The notes under the pieces were generated by a model that ran no database searches, was not told where the DNA came from, and saw only the letters and a list, made by a program, of their open reading frames with translations. A stretch of DNA of 15,105 nucleotides from Trametes villosa (lineage: Eukaryota; Basidiomycota; Agaricomycetes; Polyporales; Polyporaceae), in the NCBI GenBank assembly GCA_002964805.2, contig PUDQ02000107.1:1-15105 (forward strand), in the 5' to 3' direction. Of this stretch, positions 8,003-15,105 are shown piece after piece; the first letter of the stretch is position 1; every line of letters begins with the position of its first letter. The position numbers were made by a program, and so were the translations under genes.

Positions 8003-10486
8003 ATGTATCACCATACCTGTGCTCTCCTTGCGCTTCTGGCTGCTGCTTCGTCACAACAAGTCCAAGCCGCTCCAGCTGTATCCAATGTCTACCGGAGGCA
8101 GCAGCAGCAGGGTCAGGGATCGTCTTCAATGGTCATAGGGCCACAAGTATGGGTGCGTACTACTCCCCCTACCAGACATCCCGGAATTTCAGGATATCGG
8201 AGAGGGCGCACGATCTTGCTCCGAGCTGGATAAGCCACGAATACCTCGTCTATACGGAGGGATTTGTCGATACCGCTCGCTCGAGTTCTCCCCCCCTCCG
8301 GGAGTCCTGGAGTGCTGAGCCGACCGTCAGAGCCCCGCACTGACGCCTGTCTCCGCGTAGATCCCGCTTGTCGTCATCGGCATCCTCTTCGTCGTCGGCG
8401 TGTCCGCCGCCTGCTTCTCCCGCCACTTCCGCAAGTGGGCGAACTGGGGCACCGGCGCCGCGCAGGCCGCCGGGGCTGCCACGGGCACGACGCCCGCGAA
8501 CGCGCGCGAGCTCACCGCGGACCAGCTCGCCGGCTCGAACGGCACCACCGCGAATGCGAACGGGGCGGCGAACCGCGCGAGGAGACCGAGAAGGACGCGG
8601 CGCACCCCGAGCCAGATCTCGACGCACTCGCTGCCGGCGTACAACAAGGAGCCGGGCGAGCAGGAGATCGTGATCGTTCGGTGAGTGCGCTCGTTCGCAG
8701 CATCAGCATCGTATCATTCGGCGTCGGTGCGGTCATCATGCCCCTGTCATCGCTCTCTTGCACTGCACCGACTCCCGCAGTCTGCTCTAATGTGGGCGGA
8801 TGGCCGGGTGTCTTCAGCGTGCAGGGCACCCGTGAATGCTTCCGGGTCGCAGACCAGAGGGGGAGCGCATCAGAATCATTCCGCCATTCCCACTTTGAGA
8901 ATCGGGCTGTATACTAACTAGTGGCGTACAGAGGTGCAGAAGACATGGAGGACATGCCCGTACCTATCACGGTGACTATGCCTGTGGTCGACGAGCACAC
9001 CACCGAGACGCCGGAAGGATCGTTCGACCTCACCAGGCCGTCGTCCGAGTACGTACCGATGCCGGAGTCGCCTAACGACGAGCCGCTGCTCCAAAATAGC
9101 GAGCACCACCTCAACGTCACGCCGGACACCTCTGCGACGCGCAGGAGCTTCGACAGCGCGATGAGCTCCGACGAGAACTCCTCCCAGGTGCACTACACGG
9201 ATGATGCGCCACCGTACGAGGCTATCCCGCTCGACAGCGCCGCTGATTTCCAGGCGTCCCCTCCGTCATCGGCTGCTGCGTCCAGCCCGGGCGCATCCGT
9301 CGGCCAAGGAGCGCAGCAACAGGCGCCCGCCGATCAGCAGCTCGGGAGTGGGTCGACGCGCCGGCGGTCGATGTTCATGTCGATCTTCAACCCGCGCAAC
9401 TCGCGCATCGCGCCCTCTCCCGTGCCCACGAGCGCCGGCTCGCCCGAGCCGCGCGCCAGCACGCACACGCGCGAGGGGTCGGGGCCGTCGATCCTGTCCG
9501 TCGCGCCGTCGGAGCGCGACGCGCGCCCGCGGAGCCGCATCCGGCACCGGCCGTCGCACTCGGGGTCGGGATCGATGCTGAGCCTGCTGTCGCGCACGCG
9601 CTCGAACAACAACCTCGCGGCGGACCGGCTGACGTCGCCGTCGATGATCAGCCTGAACTCGATCTCGTCGCCGCTCTCGCACACGCTCGTGCGCACGGAC
9701 TTCACGTACCCGAAGAGCGGGCCGACGCCGGAGCAGCTGAAGCTGATCTCGAGCCGGGAGAGCTTTGCGCGGTTCGGTGTGCCGTATGGGCGGGACGCGA
9801 TCGCGTTCGCGGCGTCGACGTCCAGGGTCGAACTAGAGCCGCCTCCCGGGTTCGAAGAGGTCGCGGGGTCGAGCGGCGCTGCGGAGTCTCCTTCCGCTGA
9901 GGGGAACGACAGCTCTAGCTCTAGCCTGCCGGCGCACAGTCCGGATGCGGAGGCTGAATCCAGTCCGTCGGACGTCGGCGCGCATTCAGCAACTATGGGG
10001 GATGCTTCACAGGCCCAGCCCGAAGTCGCGCATGCCCCAGCATCAAGCGCCGTCCAGGCGACCTCAGACTCCGTTCCCCCGGCCCACCCGACTGAGCCAA
10101 CGGCAAACACAGAGCAGTCCGCGTCGTCGGCTCCCGTACCCCCTGCTTCCACACCCGCTATGCTGTCGCCTCCCCCGAGCGCAGCGGCAACTTCACCCGC
10201 TTCCTCTAATCCCCCTCCGTCCGCGTTCAATCGCGCCTTCCCCAACGGTTCGTTGCCCACCCGTGCCGCCTCCCGAGCGAGTTCATACATGACATTCGCT
10301 ACCGCGGAGGAGTCCCTGCCCGCGTCAGAACCTCCCACGCCAGGCGCCTCGCGCTATGACCTCGCGGACGACGCGTACGAGAGCGCGGCGGAGACGCCCG
10401 TGAATGGCTCCGCGCCGACTACCCCACGACTCGAGCCACGACACCTGCACGAAAACACAGACACGACCATCACGCCCGAGCGATGA
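8003..10486 (+). CDS. Gene B: predicted type I single-pass membrane protein with a long cytosolic tail
   Basis: Exons are 8003-8152, 8361-8680 and 8932-10486, giving 674 aa. Residues 1-22 form a signal peptide, with likely cleavage after VQA. The outside part is only about 28 residues, with an RR pair at 31-32 that resembles a Kex2 site and a Gln run after it. One membrane span covers about 51-68 and is followed by Cys68 and a basic stretch (RHFRK). In the tail, ELTADQLAG lies at 100-108, a basic patch at 122-131, LPAY at 141-144 and EPGEQEIVIVR at 147-157. APPYEA lies at 249-254, RRRSMFMSIF at 300-309 and SGSMLSLLSRTRSNN at 369-383. A dense conserved-looking block spans 394-467 (FTYPKSGPTPEQLKLIS, FARFGVPYGRDAIAFAAS, PPPGFEEV). 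The remaining 200 residues are Ser/Pro/Ala-rich. From memory the 394-467 block resembles uncharacterised proteins common in Agaricomycetes, but I know no assigned function. It is a tandem paralog of gene A. A membrane-anchored adaptor is an inference. Confidence 0.87.
8153..8360 (+). other. Intron 1 of gene B, 208 nt, phase 0
   Basis: The donor GTGCGT at 8153 fits the fungal consensus well. The acceptor is GCGTAG ending at 8360, with CTGAC about 13 bases upstream as branch site. Splicing joins the signal-peptide exon to the membrane-span exon. A second donor, GTATGG at 8147, is also in phase 0 and would remove only Val-Trp. I prefer 8153 because of its better +5 and +6 bases. Confidence 0.72.
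8681..8931 (+). other. Intron 2 of gene B, 251 nt, phase 2
   Basis: The donor is GTGAGT, a perfect TACTAAC branch site lies at 8912-8918 and the acceptor is GTACAG ending at 8931. Splicing joins CG to A, an Arg codon, at exactly the position of the gene A intron. It is more than three times as long as the gene A intron, and I see no extra exon within it. Confidence 0.88.
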
Positions 10487-11753
10487 GCCTGTAGCCGGCT
10501 CGTTGCACACTATGCACCATTACCTCCCCTCCCCCGCCTCGGTCGATAGGACTGGCGGGTTCCTCCCCCTGGACTCTCCTTTTTATTTCTTTTGAGGTCG
10601 GATACTATTTCTCTTGTACGTCCCCGACCGCAGTGTCCCTCACGTTGCTTCTTTTACTCTGCTCCGATCTCGCCACCCCTGCCATGCGAGGTGGGTACGC
10701 CCCCTTCTTGACCTGCTCGCGGACCTCGTCGAGCTCGCACGGTCACAGAAAGGGCACGTCCCACCGTCACCCCCGTCGCAGGCAGGGGCATTCCGTCGTA
10801 TTAGCTCCGTCGTCCGCTCCTCGCATCTGCACATTGTCATCTGTACCACCACCATAGGCTCTATCTCCTGCGACACCTCCTGCATCTGCATCTCTACCTC
10901 TATCTCGGATCTCTGGCATTATCTATCGTCCTGCTGGTTAATAGACCCCCTCTCCCCCTCCCCCTCCCGTTCCACCTCACTACTGGATAGAGCTTATCCC
11001 TGCGTTTACTGTTATCGCGTCGATGCGGCCCCTGCTTGGCTACTGTTCACTATACTATGTTCATGACTTTCAGGATGAGTTTCCCGCCCGACCGGTTTTC
11101 AGATGTGTGTATATGAACACCTGCACACGCATGTCGTGCAGATGCTCATTTCCATTGGATCTCATGCACAGGACTCATTGGACCAGACTCGATCGACTGA
11201 CCAGTTAGAGCGCTGCGCTGCCCGCAGTCGCTTGCGGAGTACTGCTACAGTTGGCCGAGGTGTCGTCCGATTTCATGGTGCACAGTATAGTCATTGGTTT
11301 ACGGCTTGTATTCTTCGTCTGAATATACACTCGGTTTGGTGCATACTGATATACTCACCGAAGTGTTCTGATACTAGACCATACTACGTACGGACGATGG
11401 CATCGGAATGTAAGTTTGATGACACCGCATCGGGGGATAGCGCTGGGTGTGCGGGGGACATACCTTGTTCCGCTACCGCCATCTTCCAGTTCCTAGACTC
11501 TTCGTCTGTGGTCTGTCCAGGCTCTATCTAAGCTCTTCTGGGGCCCAACCATCATTCCTCGCATTTTCGGAGGCGCACGGGCGACATCCGCAAGTACGCT
11601 ATAGATTAGGGCCCACCCACTCAAACTCGCATCCTTCGACTCTTTGAATCGGCTGGAACGTACGCGCGGTAACCTTGCGTGTTGCCCCTCAACGGCTCTT
11701 GCCGTCTGTGCCTTGAATCAACATCGACGTATCTGTTCTCTAGATATCCCCGT
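10487..11753. other. Gene B 3' region and intergenic interval before the HET gene
   Basis: I find no convincing gene here. A 150 aa frame at 10614-11066 has no recognisable domain and runs through CT-rich, low-complexity sequence that looks like untranslated or intergenic DNA. T-rich sequence (CCTTTTTATTTCTTTTG) near 10578-10594 may mark the 3' end of the gene B transcript. Pyrimidine-rich stretches lie at about 10948-10980. TATA-like sequences (GTATATGAA near 11109, GATATAC near 11348) and three ATTGG motifs are discussed under the HET promoter. A GTAAGT after a short ATG frame lies at 11410. Confidence 0.55.
11154..11297 (+). promoter_or_regulatory. Three ATTGG motifs (reverse CCAAT) upstream of the HET gene
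   Basis: ATTGG occurs at 11154-11158, 11177-11181 and 11293-11297, which reads CCAAT on the minus strand. CCAAT boxes in either orientation bind the HAP complex in fungi. They lie about 460-600 bases before the HET start, which is rather far for a core promoter unless the untranslated leader is long. Chance occurrence is possible. Confidence 0.25.
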
Positions 11754-14084
11754 ATGGACTACGGGGGCGCCATCTCTCAGCTGCTGCGTCGTCCCTGGGA
11801 TCGCGCCCGCCAGCGCCATGGATCCCCCGCTATCAAGGCTAATCCCGCCAAAACCCTACCCTCGAAACCCTCGTCTCTCTGTCGGGGCTGTTGGGAGGGT
11901 CCCTTCGCCGCGCACCTCGGGCTCCTCGGCGAGCAAACATCGCAGCGCGATGAGGGTCTGACAAAACAAGAAGCTGCGGAAGTCCTGGAGACCAGGAAGG
12001 AAGGCCTGGACGCCGGAGGGTATACTTACAAGATAAACCTCAAGAAGCTCGAGCGCCGCGCAGCCGCCGGCTGTGTATGGTGTCGATTTCTGTCCGGTGC
12101 AATACCCAATAACCCCGCCTCGGACGTTCTGTCTTCGTATCTTACGGGGTCGCGGGGCAAAAGTAGCGGCGTTACAATTGCAGTAGGCCGTTCAACGACC
12201 TCGGAAGTCATCGACGTCTACTACAGCACCCCAAGGAATGTCCAAGGGCTTTCAGTAGCTTGCGAAGCGTCCTTGCCGGCTTCCGCTGGATTTGTGTATA
12301 CTGATGAGAGTGAGTGCGTTCAAGTGGCCCGTAGCGGTCTGTCCACATAATCCGATCTGACACATTTTCTAACTGAAGATGACCCCGCTGCGCCGTACAT
12401 CGTCGCGCGCCCTCCCGTCCTAGATGTGGGATCTTCACGCGCGATGTCTCTGGCCCAATCGTGCATCGCCGAGTGTACAGATCGACATGCGACCTGCAAA
12501 ACAATCTCGGGCCCCGACGATTCTCCCCTCCCCACCCGGCTCATAGACTGCAGCCATCCCCACGCCCCCCGGCTAGTCTTCACCTACGGTCAACGCGGTA
12601 GATACCTTGCGCTCAGCTACGTCTGGGGCGAGGATCAGCCGCACAGCACTACTTCATCAAACGTGTCGGCCTATATTGACGGGATCGACCCCACTCGTCT
12701 TCCCCAAACCATCCGAGACGCCATCCACGTCGCGCATTCCCTAGGGTTCCAGTTTCTTTGGGCGGATAGCCTGTGCATCATTCAGGACTCAGTTAAGGAC
12801 CAAAGGCATGAGATCGGGCGCATGCATATCATATACCGTCGCGCATACCTAACTATCATTGCGGCGAGCGCGGGGAAAGTCAACGAGGGCTTCCTGCAAG
12901 ACCGATCGGCCGTACAACCAGACATCACCCTCCCTTTCATCTGTCCTCCCTCCCCTTCTTCATCCAACGCTGGCCACACGGCGGATCGTACGGTGAAATT
13001 GAATGTTGGACAGGTGTACGTCTCCCGGGAACAACTCGGCCACAGAACCCCGGAGCCCATTGACGCACGGGCTTGGTGCATGCAAGAGTACCTGATGTCC
13101 CCGCGCGCGCTCATCTTCACTTCCAAGACGCTCCAATTTCGGTGTCAAACCGCGACTCGGAACGTCGGCCGGTCGCTCTGCATCCCTCGCGACGAACGAC
13201 GTCTTCCCGACGTGCTCTTTCTGCCTCACCCACCCGCTCTGCAGTATGGCTCGGCGCAGTGGACGGCCGTGCACGATGACTGGCTCCGCGTCGTGGAAGA
13301 CTACAGCCAGCGCATGCTTAGCGACCAATCGGACAAGCTGGTCGCATGCGGCGCCATCGCGCGGGAATTCCATCGTCTCCTGGGCTCGGACTACCTAGCA
13401 GGCTTGTGGCGTGAAACCATCCTCGTCGACTTGCTGTGGCAGAAGGCAGACAGTGACGGCCCCTACCTTGAGCGTCCATCGGAACTTCGCGCCCCGTCGT
13501 GGTCCTGGGCGTCTGTACAAGGGGGCGTTCGGATGGTCAAGTCGATGTGGCCCAGGGCTCACCCCACCGGGCCCAGTCGCCAGGGAGCGATCACGCGGCT
13601 CAAGCTGGCCCGCTGCGAGGTCACTCTTGAGGACGACGCGCTTCCCTTTGGAAGGGTGACAAGTGGATCGCTCCTCTTGCGCACAACGCTGTTACCGTGC
13701 ATGTTGGACGGTGTCGGGCTTTATCCCCCGTTAACACCGCCGGGTCAGACCCAGCGTGGACTGCATTTGGAGGATGGCGTTGAAGTGGATCATGGCATGC
13801 CGCGTTTATACTTTGAAAGGCTCGGGTGGGCGTCGATGGACACGGCGGCTGATTCGAAGATACAGAACATGCTGTGGGCCGTTCTGATCTCCTTGGACAC
13901 TTCGGACCCGTTCAAGGCTCCAGAGGGTCTTCTTGTCGTTCCCTCAGATACCGTTGATACGGGAAGCAGCTTAGAAGCTAACTCGCATATATCCAGGCGG
14001 GTCTATCGTAGGGTTGGCTACTTCCGTATGGAAAGGAGAGGCGTATTCGACGATGCGCCGGCGGTAGACATCGAGCTCGTGTAA
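11754..14084 (+). CDS. HET-domain protein (heterokaryon-incompatibility type)
   Basis: Exons are 11754-12309 and 12379-14084, giving 753 aa. HET domains act in fungal non-self recognition, where activation leads to growth arrest or cell death. The partner of this one is unknown. An N-terminal region carries two CxxC pairs (Cys43/46 and Cys107/110), common before HET domains and possibly metal-binding. The junction region reads DPAAPYIVARP, followed by a SLAQSCIAEC segment. The HET domain shows YLALSYVWG at 261-269, LPQTIRDAI at 293-301, FLWADSLCIIQDS at 311-323, and EIGRMHIIYRRAYLTIIAAS at about 330-349. RAWCMQE lies at 416-422 and FRC at 439-441. Downstream are YSQRMLSDQSDKL and the typical APSWSWAS at 557-564, and the C-terminus has YRRVGYF. 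Length and motif order are normal and nothing is broken. The ATG at 11754 is the only in-frame start after the stop at 11670. TCTCTAG ending at 11743, just before it, might end a leader intron. Identification as a HET protein is firm. A role in incompatibility is inferred from the family. Confidence 0.95.
12310..12378 (+). other. Intron of the HET gene, 69 nt, phase 1
   Basis: The donor is GTGAGT, CTGAC at 12357-12361 or CTAAC at 12369-12373 can serve as branch site, and the acceptor is CTGAAG ending at 12378. Splicing completes an Asn codon and joins YTDEN to DPAAPYIVARP, a sequence typical of HET proteins at this point. Without splicing the frame stops at 12350. Confidence 0.92.
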
Positions 14085-14406
14085 AATATATGTCGTGAGT
14101 TCTGCTCTCTTGAGCCCGTTGCGAACTCCTAGGGATCTTCGTCCATCCTGTTCATCCCCTGCAATTTTCGGCATGCCCAACATCGGCAATGGCTCGCAGT
14201 TCCTCGGCGTCACATCATGCACATACTAGTAGGGCCTGTCGTGTTTGCGCCGCTTCGCGCAGCCCCGGCCATCCACTCCGACATTCAGGCAAGATCGTCC
14301 GGATACGTCTTTCGTTCATCGTCCATCCTGCATCCGGCGAGTACTTATTCTTAGTACGATTCAGGCGTAACTCGAGCGTTAACGATAATTTTCTCCCTTG
14401 AGAACA

Positions 14407-14456
14407 CCCCTGGCAAGACGTCGCGCTCTCAAGTCTGCGCTGTCTTGCCAGTGGGG
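14407..14456. repeat. Inverted repeat, 10 bp arms plus GC clamp
   Basis: CTGGCAAGAC at 14410-14419 is the exact reverse complement of GTCTTGCCAG at 14442-14451, with a 22-base loop. CCC at 14407-14409 and GGGG at 14453-14456 extend the stem with one bulged T. It could be a transcript hairpin, a terminator-like structure or a remnant of a small inverted-repeat element. Confidence 0.7.
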
Positions 14457-14483
14457 ACGGCAGATGCCCCCCCTGGCGTTCTC

Positions 14484-14560
14484 GCACCGACCACGCCATT
14501 CACACAATACCGCCACCGCCGGTCGATACCGGCGCGTGGATGGTGGCCCGTGGTCGGTGC
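14484..14560. repeat. Nested inverted repeats forming a long hairpin
   Basis: GCACCGACCACG at 14484-14495 is the exact reverse complement of CGTGGTCGGTGC at 14549-14560 (12 bp). Inside it, GCCACC at 14512-14517 pairs with GGTGGC at 14542-14547, and GCCGGT at 14518-14523 pairs with ACCGGC at 14528-14533 around the loop CGAT. The three stems are concentric, which suggests a folded RNA or a palindromic element. No terminal duplication of a target site was identified. Confidence 0.75.
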
Positions 14561-15105
14561 TCCTCATGCATCATACTGGTCTTTCTCCTGTCCTCTGTCA
14601 CTGTAGTAGGACTTTCGGGGCCTGGCGGCGGACGCAACGCCGCTAGGACCAAGATGAGGATGCGCCACAATATAGTCGTTTTGCACAGAGGCTTCGCAGC
14701 TTGCTTTTAGCACGCCGTGGCCCCGCTGCACACACAGGTATGCACTTGTGGATCATAGGCTTTACGGCAGGCATCGTCCGGACAAGCGGCTCATGAAGAG
14801 CGAGAGGCTCACTGGCAGCCGACTGAACCAGACGCACCATACTCTGCACGCCGCCTCCGATGCCAACTGAGCGAAGATGAAGATTGATTCCACCTCGGAA
14901 GACAGGACAGCTACGTGCTAGGCGTTTCAAGTTTGGAAGGCGGCCGGGTCGCACCTACTGGTTCAACGCCGGCACTGAATGTGCCAGTGCGCCACATCGG
15001 GTCTCGGCGGTCGCAAGGGGCGGAAACAGTAGTTTGACAACGGAAGTAAAGTCTTGATAACAGAGCATGACGCGGGAATATTCTGAAGGTCATACTTCTG
15101 AACGC

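Larger units (their letters stand above)
14085..15105. other. Right flank without a supported gene
   Basis: The interval begins with AAAATATATG overlapping the HET stop, which may contribute to 3'-end formation. Open frames of 60-103 aa on the minus strand (14643-14954 and 14911-15093) have no recognisable domain and no convincing splice links. The inverted repeats at 14407-14560 are the only structure I can see. Confidence 0.5.

Noticed and set aside
9334..10338. 334-codon frame on the minus strand
   Set aside because: It lies antisense to gene B exon 3, whose + frame aligns with gene A. This is a shadow frame.
10614..11066. 150-codon + strand frame after gene B
   Set aside because: It has no domain, runs through pyrimidine-rich low-complexity sequence, and lacks a leader or splice signals. 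It is most likely 3' untranslated and intergenic DNA.
11205..11285. tRNA-like TTAGAGCGCTGC segment
   Set aside because: It resembles a D-arm, but no GGTTCRANTCC box B follows and no cloverleaf pairing could be made.
14643..15093. Two overlapping minus-strand frames at the right edge
   Set aside because: No domain, no clear splice join between them, and no promoter features. They could belong to a gene beyond the window, but nothing here supports it.

Overview
The window looks like nuclear DNA of a GC-rich filamentous basidiomycete, most likely an Agaricomycete. The evidence is split genes with short GTGAGT/GTGCGT introns and CTNAC-type branch sites, pyrimidine-rich leaders, a HET-domain protein, and a serine/proline-rich membrane protein of a type I associate with mushroom-forming fungi. 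No tRNA, rRNA, CRISPR array or recognisable transposon gene was found. All three supported genes are on the + strand.

Positions 1-5250 hold no gene I can support. The open frames on both strands look like by-products of high GC content. The real structure here is a diverged tandem array of about 470 bp units, recognisable from about 1830 to 4000. Several anchor motifs recur with spacings of about 456-489 bp. Most spacings are not multiples of three, so the array is not a repeated coding exon. The region stays rich in CpG.

Positions 5250-7360 hold gene A (CDS 5630-7285, two exons, 528 aa). Positions about 7750-10600 hold gene B (CDS 8003-10486, three exons, 674 aa). They are tandem paralogs. 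They share an LTADQL-type motif, a SLPxYxxEPGxxExVIxR block whose final Arg codon is split by a phase-2 intron in both genes, an APxYEA motif, and an RRRxxFMSxxF ... SGSMLxLxSRxRxNN region. Gene B is a predicted type I membrane protein: signal peptide, very short outside segment, one membrane span and a tail of about 600 residues. Gene A has lost or never had the signal peptide and membrane span. It carries four degenerate copies of the LTADxLL motif and stops where gene B continues into its best-conserved C-terminal block.

Positions 10487-11753 are intergenic. A two-exon HET-domain gene follows (CDS 11754-14084, 753 aa), a heterokaryon-incompatibility-type protein with all usual HET motifs. 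The last kilobase has no supported gene but contains nested inverted repeats at 14407-14560.

How the genes work together is unknown. Genes A and B look like a membrane-anchored and a soluble version of the same adaptor or scaffold, possibly docking WW-domain ubiquitin ligases through LPxY. Any link to the neighbouring HET gene is speculation. Exon coordinates come from splice signals, reading frame and paralog agreement, not from transcript data.
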